Origin: Paragonimus westermani
Taxonomy: Eukaryota; Platyhelminthes; Trematoda; Plagiorchiida; Troglotrematidae
DNA: 64,000 bases
Assembly (NCBI GenBank): GCA_008508345.1
Contig: QNGE01000960.1
Coordinates: 121,906-185,905, forward strand
Direction: 5' to 3'
Shown: positions 50,984 through 62,290 of the stretch, piece by piece
Layout of the letters: each line of letters opens with the position of its first letter
Position numbering within the stretch: the stretch's first letter is position 1
Made by a program: the position numbers and the translations under genes
Notes under the pieces: model-generated
The model's database searches: none
The model's input: only the letters and a program-made list of their open reading frames with translations
Told to the model about the DNA's origin: nothing

Positions 50984-51149
50984 TTGTCATAACGAGCACC
51001 GGAGTAAAACAAGTTGTTTAAGTGCGTCACGCGTTGAAACAAACGAGCTGCAAGCGGAGTTGGGCCGACCAATGAGAAAGTTAAACTGTCAGCACCAATT
51101 GTACTTCTTCATTTTACTGATGCGTCTTGTCTATAAAATAACCAATAGA
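50984..51149 (+). repeat. direct repeat family C, copy 1
   Basis: Aligns with 51764-51909: shared GTCATAA, GAGTAAAACAAGTTGTT/GAGTAGAACAAGTTGTT, AAACAAACGAGCTGCAA/AAATAAACAAGCTACAA, and TTTTACTGATGCGTCTTGTC/TTTTACTACTGCTTCTTGTC. The pair is about 780 bases apart on the same strand. Confidence 0.7.
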
Positions 51150-51763
51150 AACTCACTTAACTGGGATTTGCTTTGTGCCACGAAGTTTGACTTTTGTTTT
51201 CGTTCTGGAAGGTAACGATTGCCAACAGTGAGTAAGTTGGCAAAATCGACGCGGTTGGCCAAACACCCTAAAAAATTGAGTGAGTCCCCTAAATCAGTAT
51301 CCATTGTGGTCGTCCGATAGGCATCACCTGACATTTGTTCAATCATTCTGACAAATGCTAAGTTATTAACTGATATGAGCTTGCGTGTTTTTTGCCAACA
51401 TTAATGTCGCTGCCATTATATGTGACCTGGTGCACTGAGAACCGTCCTTATAAAGTTTCTCTACCAACCCGCTGATCACATGAACTCCACAACAAGATCA
51501 TACGGATAGCCAATTTTAAGCTACTTTCGGAAATACAATAGTCCCTTCTAACAAGCACCTCCTTTCATTCCAACGATCTGACCACGAGAATGGGTAAAAC
51601 AGTCTTCAACAAGTTACTGTGAGGCTACTGAAGTGGATGAACTCATCACTACAAGGTCAGTCAATGATTCACGGTAGGCTACATCCAGTCACTGTCGGTC
51701 ACTCAAGTGGACTGACGTATTAGCACAGTGACTGATGCGGATGAAATTCAAGAGCAGTACCGG

Positions 51764-51909
51764 TTCGTCATAAAAAGCATCTGAGTAGAACAAGTTGTTC
51801 AAATGCATCGCATGCTAAAATAAACAAGCTACAAATAGAACAGAGCTCCGGAAACAACTGGATCTGCCTGTTTTACTACTGCTTCTTGTCTACGGAATAG
51901 ACCATGGAA
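51764..51909 (+). repeat. direct repeat family C, copy 2
   Basis: Partner of 50984-51149, described there. It is slightly shorter because of internal gaps. Confidence 0.7.
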
Positions 51910-52469
51910 GCCAAGGAATGGCTGCGCCTAACCGTCACCACAAGTGGGCTTGCACTGCACCACTTGCGGTTTCACTCATACCCCGCGTAGCCAATGTAAG
52001 CCCAAAGGAATAAGACAGGAAGGTGTGTCCACTCGGCCAACGCTAGTTAGCGAATTGATAGGTTAGCTCGAAATTGTAATCCCTATCTCCCGGGGTAGTA
52101 AACTGAGAGAGACTTCAATGGTAAGATGTAGATTGGAAAGAAGAATATTGAAAACATAACGCAACAAATGTTGCAGTATAGGAGCGCATGTTAGTGCACT
52201 GTAGAGAGAATATGAAGGGAAAACAAAACGCAAGGTTGGACTGGAAGAAAACAGACAAGACATCCATTAAACAGTGCACCAACAAAGCTAGAGAAAAGGA
52301 AAGGTAGAAGGCCACAGAAATCCAGGTTTCTGATAGTGGGAGCGGGTGAGTTCCAAACGACGGTAGTCGTTTAGTGTGAAAAACAGAAAACGAATATCAC
52401 TGTCCATGAAGTACTCACTGTCTCTTGGCTGACGATGTACCATGAGTACGTCGGTGACCTACTAATCCG

Positions 52470-52640
52470 ACGAAGCCAACACATTTGCGGTTTCACACAT
52501 CGCAACGCCATACAACCATGTCACCACAACTTATGGTACCGATGGTCCACTACGCACCGAGCGAGTGCGTCGACGGTCGCGCAAGTGGTGGTCAGTGAGC
52601 TTGCGGACGCCCGTCCAGATCATATTTCTCCAGACACACT
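52470..52640 (+). repeat. dispersed repeat family D, copy 2
   Basis: Matches 6245-6400 block by block (TTGCGG, TGTCACCACAACTTATGG, CGGACGCCCGTCC, then a TTTCTCC block). It directly abuts the left arm of the inverted repeat at 52660, so the two may be parts of one element. Confidence 0.55.
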
Positions 52641-52659
52641 CGCACACACGGAAATCTGC

Positions 52660-52978
52660 TCTTTAGCTCGATCGACAAAATAATCGTCTGGCTCGGTGGT
52701 GCCATCCGTACAGCTGATCGGATGTTAAGCCGTCCAAGAATCCAGGTTGATCGAGTCGGTGTGTCGATAAAGCTCGAAGTCGGTGGTGGTCGGTTTCGGT
52801 TGGTGTAACACATGGTATTTCATGGACAGATGGTTACGTCAGCTCAGTAGGACAGATCGGTGTGAGCAGGCCCGTGCACGTGCAAGTCGTCATTTTATTT
52901 AGCGTTGGAATCGGGTCGACTGAAGGGGCTAGCGACCACGCGAGGTCTAGTTTGACGCAGAACGCACGGCTGCATAAA
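52660..52978 (+). repeat. large inverted repeat, left arm
   Basis: Reads as the reverse complement of 54848-55150 over about 310 bases with scattered mismatches. Shared blocks include CAAAATAATCGTCT, CTCGGTGGTGCCATCC, CCAAGAATCCAGGTTGATCG, GACAGATCGGTGTGAGCAGG, CAAGTCGTCATT and GTCGACTGAAGGGGCTAGCG. Arms this long and this similar, much better matched than other repeats here, are the most recent duplication visible in the window. Confidence 0.9.
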
Positions 52979-54265
52979 TGACACTGACATGAGAAAAGCA
53001 GGTCGGTCTAACTGTTGGTCAGATTCGGTTAGTCGTTTTGCCACAAGCCCGTTAACCGACAGACCGTAGCTTTAATGGCAAGCAGAAATCTGCTAAAAAT
53101 GCTGGACTTTGCCGAAACGAATCTGCTTGATTTCTAAACCTAGTTTATATTACTCTTCTTTGCATTATTGTAGCGATTCCCAGTTCGCTAGCATGTGAGA
53201 GCAAAAAGGAGTAATTTTGAATACTTGGCTCCTGTGCCAGTGTGGGATCAGTTTTACCTGTGTTGAAGTGCGCTTTTGGTTTCATGGTTTGTCCGTCCGG
53301 TATGAAATGTTGAGGTTTCCAAGCAAAGCCAAGAATTAGCTGTATACACATCGAGATGTGGAGTTTCGGCTGTAAATATCATCACGTGTTCAGCATCCGC
53401 AGTGGAGTTATACAAAAATACACATAGGTTATAACGGCTGGAATGGAAGTTGAACTATAAGCGTAAACTTGTTGATCCGTGAAATGAGAAAATTCGTTTC
53501 CCCTATTTGCATTCCTTATTTCATTCACAACCATGACATTTAGTCTCTGTATCCTACTCACTTCAGCTTTGTTTTACTGAACCAATTTTTTGTTACCCGT
53601 CTATTACACAAATAGCCATTCATCATCTGGTCTGCTCGCTTGACGGTTCACCTTTGACCTTGCTGGCCCCGTTCGAGACCTACTGTCTATCGTCGTGAAC
53701 TATTGGGGTTTTGCTTACTGTGACTAATTGTACATTACTTCGATAGAAATATTCCAGTCCAATCTGGTTTTCGATTTGGGGATCAGTTTTCAGGCTACAT
53801 GTAACTCAACGATCAGACGTGGATCGTTACAACAAAGTTGTGAACCTAATGTTGTCATAGTAACGAAGTTGCTCATCTTGTCACACACTCAGTAACTCAG
53901 TGAGGTTTACATAAGCATGTTCTGGTTAACTATAATAAGAGATTGCTGAACACTTGTCCACTTCAGTACAGAGTTACAGGAACCTATGGAGGGAACGTGT
54001 TACAGGACTGGGCAATGTTTCAGATTGGTCTAGAAACAGAGGATGACTGTTATGATGTTTTGACTATATAATCCAACAGTAACAAATGCCAGAAACTTAA
54101 TCGATCTGTTTAAGAGCTTAAAATGTCTGTTAAACTGACCGTTGGGGACTATGGGAGAATGTGATAACAAAACAGGAAAGTATGCAAGAGTTAGCAAATT
54201 TTAAAATGATCTACTAATGGGCACAATATGATTTCACTTGAACTACATAAAATGTATCTCTTTAC

Positions 54266-54306
54266 TTTCATACGAAAAACATACGAAAAACTTTCATACG
54301 AAAAAC
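54266..54306 (+). repeat. short tandem repeat of an 11-15-base unit
   Basis: Three copies of a unit ending CATACGAAAAAC, two of which begin TTT. Confidence 0.85.
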
Positions 54307-54847
54307 ATTATTCACGGATAAAGACGATTGTACAGTAGGATATAAAATAGTTTTCTAACAATCTGAATAGGAACTCTCAGTGAATAAACACATCTTGGCT
54401 ATGTAACTCCACGTCCTGCCACATGATTAGTTGCCAGTGATGGGCGAAAACAAAGCATCTACCCACTTTGGTGTATCCATTGAGAAGTTACATTCCATTT
54501 ATTCAGCACGGACAAACCGTGTTTCATCAGGGCTAGGATAGACAATTGTGACAGCCACCAAAACAACGTTATCTGATTAGTTGAAAAGCATAACTCTTTC
54601 TGGTGATGGCATTTCACCTATGTAAGAGGGGAAGTGCACTAAATTTAGTCTTCAAATGAGAGGAAAACGTTGTTGAGTTGTGTATTGTAGTGTATTCTAG
54701 TGGTGAAACGATCACCCAATAAGTTACCTAAGTTTCGGTGGATGCTGCAACCCAGTATCATTCAACCCAGTATTTCTTAGTTTGTGTAATTGAAGATGTT
54801 ACTGAAATCTGAGAAGCACAAATGGATGACCTCGCCTGTTTAGTGTA

Positions 54848-55150
54848 GATAAAACAAGCCGTGCGTTCCGCGTCAAACTAGGCCTCGCGTGGTCGCTAGC
54901 CCCTTCAGTCGACCCGATTTCAACGCTAAATAGAATGACGACTTGCACGGGCCTGCTCACACCGATCTGTCCTACTGAGCTGACGTAACCATCGGTCCAC
55001 GAAATACCACGACCATGCATTCATATGTTACACCAGCCGACACCGACCACCACCGACTCGATCAACCTGGATTCTTGGACGGCTTGACATCCGATCAGCT
55101 GTATGGATGGCACCACCGAGCTAGACGATTATTTTGCCGATTGAGTTAAA
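54848..55150 (-). repeat. large inverted repeat, right arm
   Basis: Reverse-complement partner of 52660-52978; the spacer between arms is about 1.87 kb. The open frame at 54799-55020 (-) is simply sequence within this arm. No transposase frame was recognised in the spacer. Confidence 0.9.
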
Positions 55151-55893
55151 GAGAGGATTTTAGTGCGTCCACACGGAGTTGACGGGCCGCCACATGAACG
55201 TCACCGTCGTACTCGTTTTTGTCACTCGAGTCATGACTCTAAATGAGCTCACTGTGTGTGTATTTGCCTACCTACCATTAGTGCGTTTGTTCTGTTCCAA
55301 AGCATATTGTCGCCAAACTGTAAGTGTTCTCCGAGCCGTCTGTTAGAATCAATACGCTCATCTATCGCATCCTACATAAACTTGACCGTATCTGATGCGG
55401 TTGAGGATACGCTAGCATGGATAGTGTTGGCGATGGAACGGCAACTGACGCACGGCATACGTCACCAACACTCGGCTTTGTCTGCCGGTTGAAACTCCAG
55501 CCGGTTGTCACGTGTGTATTGCTGTCTGTGGACCACTAAGTTAGAGTCGAATATGATTAGAACTCTCCATCTGTTGACTCCTTACGAAGTTCTGCTATCA
55601 TTGTTGTTCTGGTATCTGAGGCTCAGCGTACACGTATATGCAGGTGATGTGCTTGTGGACAGTGGTCACCGAGAGAGCGAACGACGAATACCGTATTAAA
55701 TTCCTTTGGTCTAGGCGATCTGTGTAAAAAATGGTTTTTATGCAGACTCATTTCTACCAAGTTCGGGAGTATGCAGTGCTAGATTAAGAAGATGATGTTT
55801 ATATGGAAGTGGTCCGTGTAATTAGGTGATCTTTGTTCGTGGAACTTTGTGGGAGACGTATATAGCAAATAAGAATACGACATCTTTACTTAC

Positions 55894-55984
55894 ATTATTC
55901 AGTAGGTCTCCAATCAATCCTGTCCATTGATTATCTTTGCCTATGGCACCGTACTGTCCATCGCTTGAAGCATATAGTTCGTAG
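55894..55984 (-). CDS. ionotropic glutamate receptor, S1 exon
   Basis: A 91-base exon too short for long-frame scanning. After CACGAGCAG one base completes a codon, then YELYASSDGQYGAI and DNQWTGLIGDLLNN precede GTAAGT at 55893. This is the S1 block of glutamate receptors (YxLyxxxDGxyGx...WxGmiGdL), and it joins in phase 0 to the RIDLAV exon at 50553. The WTGLIGDLL wording, and TRSNVV downstream, look closer to GluN3-type NMDA subunits than to AMPA/kainate types; that subtype call is from memory of family consensus, not an alignment. The preceding S1 and amino-terminal-domain exons were not located. Confidence 0.9.
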
Positions 55985-58900
55985 CTGCTCGTGAAAAGAA
56001 GAGATTATAAAACAACTGCAATGAACCACGATTAAAAAGTTCCAGTTGAACAATGCATAGAAGAGATGAAGCTATTCGACCCTTTCTAAAGATCCTCAAC
56101 CATGTAGTTTTTACATCTAGTTAACTATGATTTTGATTTGACTAAAAGACGGCTGATGCTAATTCGTATAGATATGACAGCAATTTGTCAACCCCAAAAC
56201 TGACAAGATATCGGACAAAAGTGGACTTTGTTTATGTTGGCACAAGCAGACATGGGTTTCCACAAAATGTGGTAACATACCCTGAAATGATTGCGTCGCC
56301 AACTTGTCCTGACATACTCCCAATTAACCTATTGATGTAAATGATGAGGATTGTTTTTGCCACCAAAAAGCCTCACTCAATTCGCTGAGAAACGGTAGGA
56401 ACTCACATTGTTTTATCCAGCCAGCAATGCAAATACCCATGAAACCTGGGTGTTGCGAACACCCACGAGCAAACAATAAGAGACCCGTAGCTCATCGCGA
56501 ACTGTTTAGTCATCTTCGTTGGAATAAACTCTGGCACTGTTGTCCTGAAAGAGTCTGGGACTGCTTTCCGAGGCCCAGCAACATCGACAACAATCGGAAG
56601 TAAGAATCTAAAATGTCGCCTTACTCTTATCCGGTGACAGTTACGTACGGTATTGTCACTTCAGTTCTGAGGACACACGAAGGGAACGTCTGCTGCTTAC
56701 AGCATTGGGACATTTAAGTTCCATAACAACTGGCTAAGTTCCTGCTCCCCAGCGTTGACATCTTTCATTACGATGCCTCAAAGGAACTTTGATTCGATGT
56801 TCCAGAAAGCCTCCTACCACGTACGGCGCTTCATAATCCAATCCAGTATTGTCTTCTGATGGATTTCATTCCAGGTCTCCTTGTCCCATGTCCCAACGGT
56901 TTGTAATATACTCGTGGAAGCTAAACAATAAAACTGTGCGTGCACAGTCCGCCAAGAGGCAAATCGGTTTGTCAGTATGATCACAAGAAGCAGTTAGTCA
57001 TCCCTAGAAGTTGTCATTTTCAGATACCCACCTGTCACAGTTCGTATGTAATCGCAAAGGCCACGCACGTACGGCCCTTCTGTCCAATTCCGATGCCTTT
57101 GGCTTATTATTATTATTACTGAGCATTAAGAGTCTGTGATCTTATTTGTGTAGGGTGTCTAGTCTGAACTAACAAGGGGAGCCAAATTTTACACGTAACA
57201 GGTACTATGCTGATGATCGACCAACTTCAGTGAGTACGTTGGCTCACGAGCACGTTTAGATGAACAAATTCGTAAACGTCGAAGAATATTTAGTGATACA
57301 GGAAGTGTTGCAAGACCATCAATCTCAAACTGATACCACTCTCTGACCAGTTCGGTTCCATTCTGGACACAATAGGAAGTAGTGTCGTGGTCAACTCGGT
57401 TGTCACATGAGAATGTGATCTGGAGTTAAACGCCGATCGCATTACCATTGAACTTCGATAGTAAAGAAACTCTAGTTCAGTGCTTTTTGCCAATTGTGCC
57501 AATTGTGCGTTGTACAATCCCGCGCTTTCAACAGGAACAGACCTAATTCTAACTAAGTACGTTTTGAACTGACGCCAGTAGAGACAGACAGTTGCATCGA
57601 TCAAACTCGGTTGACTTCGATGAGTGAACATCAGACAGGTTATCCATCGGAGTCTATCTACTCGCACAACTTTGTGGTAAGGTATGGTCTATGAGGGAAG
57701 CACATAGGGAATACAAGAGTCTCGCTGTGTTGACAGATGATGAGAGCACACGTGCAATGCATTCATTTTATGCTGTGAGCTGAGCGGCCATTATTCCTGG
57801 GCACATCCGTGAAGGACACATCAGTTTGTCTGTCTCACGTGGAATCTCGACAATTCTGTGGTAAAAGCACTGTTGACTCAGTTTGGCCAACTACAGCAGA
57901 TCACCAACTACGCACACAGTGCAAAGGTTACCAGTTCAAGGTTCGTCTGGTTCATTTCTATCTGATGAGCTGAAACTAAAACGAAGCCGGTCTTAATAAA
58001 ATGTGGGTTTGAGGATGAATGATATGGAAGGTTCCTTTGGGAGTCAATCATATATACAGTTAGGCCAAACTTACTACGAGTTATTTGATTTGAGCATTAA
58101 TACAGCTAACAACAAATCACAAACGGAAAAATGGAGAAAAAGAATTCCGTATGTGTTTCGACTGTTTATCCAACCGCAGCTTAGGATAGTCCAATAGACG
58201 GTAACCGGAAAACGAAGTGATTTTTGATGACAAAATCCTCATCCCCGGAACCCACATCACCTGCGAGTCACACAATTGTTGCTTTTATCCTCACCCTCAT
58301 CTTGTTAGAAGCACACACTGTGATAAGCAATGGGCTGAAGTTCTCAAAACGTGTCGAAGCAACTGGAGACCACGCACAGAAACAAATTTAGCGGCATATC
58401 GGCAAAAATTTATTTACCTACGCAGAACTTCAGTTGCACATAGGTGCAGTGGGACGAGAACAACATGCTTGCCAACAGGTCCATACAGTCTCACAGAAGA
58501 ACTGTGCGTGTTGAGGGAAGTTGGCCGCATCAACTTTAAACTCAGTGATGGCACCTGTTGTTTCATCACTTACTGGGTCAGATAATTAATGCACATCTTC
58601 TTAACAGCATTGACTCAGGAATGTAACGCAGCCAGATGCGGGCCAGATACGTAAGGAGCGCATGATCCACACACTCGGTCACATTCTAGTGAACCCACCG
58701 GAGCCATTGAAGATGGAATAAAATGAAAGTTGTATTATATCGACATCTACATATCGACGAACTCGAAAGACAAAGTACAAATCTTCTAACCATCAACGTA
58801 GTACAAAGCCACTGACTCATCTGCCTCCAGACATGCCAGTACACTCAGTCACCAGCATTTTGAGATGACTCTAAAGCGTCTTTTTGTGTGTTTGACGGAC

Positions 58901-59499
58901 ACAATCATCGGGTTGGGTCGATCAATGGCTTATTACCTTTTGCCTTAGCGGGCGTCATCTTTCATGTGACATATAAACCTCGCTAAATGACGTAGCAATC
59001 TATTCACTCACTCAATTTCAACGGGATCAGTCGATATAGATCCAAATGGAAGGGAACCAGGGAATCATGACAATTAGATCAGGGAAAAGCGCAGCCAAAC
59101 ACATTTCGAGAGTATGCACCGAGTGCATATACAATAGAAGCGTGTGTGACGAAAATGACTCATCGTGTTATGCTACCCGTGAATATTCAAGCGAATTGAC
59201 GTATCGAGGCGTCGATTTAATCGAGGGAAGATAAAAGGTTAAACAGTGAACAGTAATACAACAGGAGACAGCGTTTTTCGTGCACAAAATTGGTCCTGAT
59301 AACTTTATCTTAACAAGACTGTGATCGCATGCAAATGAATACTCATGTGCGCTGTTTTATGATAGCACACTACCTGCACTAGTTTACAGAATAAACCTTC
59401 CCCCCGCCTTTCTCATTTTGGTCGATAAAAGTTGGTGCCGTTACTACGAGGGAGTTCGATGATTCTTTAACACCTGCACTCTGACGATGAGAAATCCCG
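55985..59499. other. upstream side of receptor gene, no exon recognised
   Basis: The exon at 55984 needs an upstream donor leaving phase 2, so the receptor continues to higher coordinates. I looked on the - strand for the start of S1 and the amino-terminal domain and found none with confidence. The frame 57290-57667 (-, 125 codons) has no recognisable motif. A TTA run lies at about 57103-57119. Confidence 0.4.
57103..57119 (+). repeat. (TTA)n microsatellite
   Basis: Five to six TTA units. Confidence 0.85.
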
Positions 59500-62290
59500 G
59501 AACTTCCCAGAGGATTTTTAGGAAGTGGCGGAGTTTGTAAGAATTACGACCGACCGAGCGAAGCTAATGGCCGTGTGGATGCTCCTCGAGAACAATGGGG
59601 AGGCGATTTTGGAAGTGGTACGAACAGACCCTACGTGAGTGAAATGGTCCATCTCGGAAAAAACGTACATTGGTGAGTACCACAGGATTGTTGGTTGTCA
59701 TTAGTCACTGGAACAGTTCGGTGACGCCCGTATTGGACTCGAAGGCAACATTTTGTTACAAGCCCTTTCACTACACACAACGTTATCAAGAGGCTTGCAG
59801 GAATTGGACCAGGATTCGCGACGGTGCACGCTGATACACTAATTCGCTGAGGGAGTAACATTAAAATTCTGTGGGCAAATCTGCACTGTTCTCACACCCG
59901 TCCGACGACTTTGGAAAGGCTGACTGACGCAACTCGTCAGATGCTGGTGGAAAACCCTGGGATGGTCAGTGAGGTCAACGCGGAAGAAGTGTCTGACTTG
60001 AACGAACTCCAGATAGCAGTCTAAAAGATGGCTTGGGAAGCGGAAACTTTGAAGATGAGGGAGCCGAAAGATCATGACGCTGGCAGAGCATATGAACGTT
60101 GAGCAAAAGGGCGGTGATCAAATAAACTTCTCCTTGATTATTTGTTGTCTGTGGCAGCAAGCGCGGTGGTAGGTCTGACTGAGAAGAAGACAGTTTTAAC
60201 TAAGGATGAAGTCACTGGGAAATGGAAATATTGTCTGAGTACCAAAGGGGTGGCCAGGTCACTGCTTGGGTGAAGTTCAAGAAAGGTCATTCAGTCGTGT
60301 GCAGTGTTTTTTCGAAAACTCTTTCGAATCAGTTGTTCGTCGTTTCTTTCGACGCACCTTAGACCGTACTGGGAGCAGACGCCATGAACTTTTTGAAGTT
60401 GTGGTTGAGTTGAAACATAATAATCGTGTAACATTTGGGCGGTTCTCTTAAAGAAAAAGAACAATCTGGAGCCTCGACAAATGGCAATGAACACACCTAA
60501 CTCCACTGCAACATGGCTACTGAATACAGAAATTTGAATAATCTTCTACTATCAATCAAGAACCGTGCAGCTATTATGAATAGATTAAACCTGAAACCCC
60601 CACTTGACCAATGCGATTTTGATTGTTCAGTCTCAGAAGCATTCCAATGTACCTGTAACAGGAAATCAAGTGGCAGGTGAGGAATATTGTAACAACCGTT
60701 TGGACTTTCATTCCACTCTCCGCCTACTTCCCCCTCTTTGTGAGTAGTATGTTTGATGAAATAATTGTGGCCTCATGAAGGTCGCTTGGCCGCCATCTTG
60801 AATTTGGACATTTTCTGTTTGTACTCGACCACTGACGGTCGAAAACTCTCCCGGGACGTACCATTTCGAACGTACGTGACATTTCATATTCATTCATATG
60901 TATATTCATGTGCATTTGGTGATATCCATGTATTTTCTATTATAGAAACATTACCGAGCTGTTTGCGGTCGTTATCTGTTTGATTTGACCTCGGGGTGTT
61001 AAGTTCTAGTGGTACCCAGCTGACCTCTGAAGTAAAACGCAGAGCAGATTCTACAAATATACTGCCAGAAGTCATAGTTATGAGGGAAGCCCATTAGATA
61101 GTTTGATTTTTTCGACCTCACAAGACTCAATGGGAATACGGCAGCTAAATTTGTGATTGTATCCGCGATGTCATGAATATCCGATAAGTCGCGGGAATTG
61201 ATGATATTCACAGTGTTGGAATTGGGGTCATGCTGTTAACCAGCGCTAATCAAGCAAACGGAGTAAGACAAAGCAGTCTGCTTAGTTGGGGTAGGGCAGC
61301 GTCAGTTCTTGAGTATGCTGGTTGAACTGTTGGATACCTCAGTCACATCCAGGTAACCGATAATCAAAGTGCTAAAAGATTTCTGAAAACTATTGCTTAC
61401 AGAGACAACCTTGTTATCTGTAGTTTTATGAAGCGAAGTATACGATATGTGCTTCAGCTTTATGGCAGAAAGTTGAACAAGCTGGCATACGGATCCATGG
61501 AACAAAGTCACAGCTGGCGAATCAAAAATCGATAATCCTGGGTCGCAAGGTCGGTCGGGAAGAAGTCCAACCCACATCATTTAGGACATTGAGACAATTT
61601 CTTGGCCACCTGCCTTGCCAAAAACGTCAACGGTATCACAGGTGCCTTGTATGATTCACTGTAGAAGATTGGCTGGTCTCGGTGATCAGATCGAGCCGAC
61701 CAAGATCACTCTGTCATGCCTATTTCGAGGTTATTAACGCTGCGATTACTACAGTAGCCTCATAAGTAGGAAGACTGGAGTGCAAAATTCCGATCCGGAA
61801 GTGGACATGCACTAACGATTGGCTGTAGCAAGAGTGAAGGGCGGGTCTTCTGCTTCCTTTCGAAGTGGTCCAGCAGAAAAGCTTATCTGAATACGGAGGC
61901 TGATATCGAGTACGTTCAATTTGAAGCAATCAACATTTTGTCAAATTCCAACAGTTAACAAACAGAAACAACCAACTTTGAAACTGCCATTAGCTGAACA
62001 GATTCGTAGAACATGCCGGTTGAGTTTTAACGTCGACTGAACGCAATTGTTGGCGATATTTTTGACCTTGGAAGAATGGAAGTCATGTCTGTTGGACCGA
62101 GGTTCCCGTGTGAAAACCAGGTATAAACTTTTGAAGTGGACTGAGTGAATAAACGACCTCCACGGAAAACTTGATCTGTGTGCCATATGGCTGCAGGACT
62201 ATGAATTTACAATTCGCCTTATATCTCCGAGCCCAATACGTAGACGAACTCCATAAGGGCGTCGTCAAAGTTAGCTGCATTGAAGTAGGG
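59500..62290 (+). mobile_element. decayed Ty3/gypsy-like retrotransposon remnant
   Basis: Several + strand fragments in shifting frames read as coding. About 59534-59640 is gag-like (FVRITTDRAKLMAVWMLLEN). About 59880-60060 encodes LERLTDATRQMLVENPGMV and similar. About 62070-62210 has CLLDRGSRVKTRYKLLKW, then LDLCAIWLQDYEFTI. The last matches the RNase H end of Ty3/gypsy polymerases (YLxGxxxxxxTDHxxLxxL ... RWxxxLQxYdFxI). Stops and frame changes abound; protease, YxDD and integrase motifs and LTRs were not identified. The boundaries are rough and the family assignment rests mainly on the RNase H fragment. Confidence 0.45.

Larger units (their letters stand above)
50554..55893 (-). other. 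5.3-kb intron of glutamate receptor gene
   Basis: Bounded by GTAAGT at 55893 and TTGGCAG at 50554, phase 0 on both sides. It contains a direct repeat pair (about 50984 and 51764), family D repeat copy 2 (about 52470) and a large inverted repeat pair (about 52660 and 54848). No coding frame with a recognised domain is present. Confidence 0.75.

Noticed and set aside
54799..55020. Small - strand gene of 73 codons
   Set aside because: It lies in the right arm of the inverted repeat, and the left arm does not preserve the same frame.
56288..56390. Frame reading INRLIGSMSGQVGDAIISG on the - strand followed by GTATGT, considered as the receptor exon before S1
   Set aside because: The wording does not match the start of S1, an in-frame stop lies just upstream, and its exit phase (2) alone is weak evidence.
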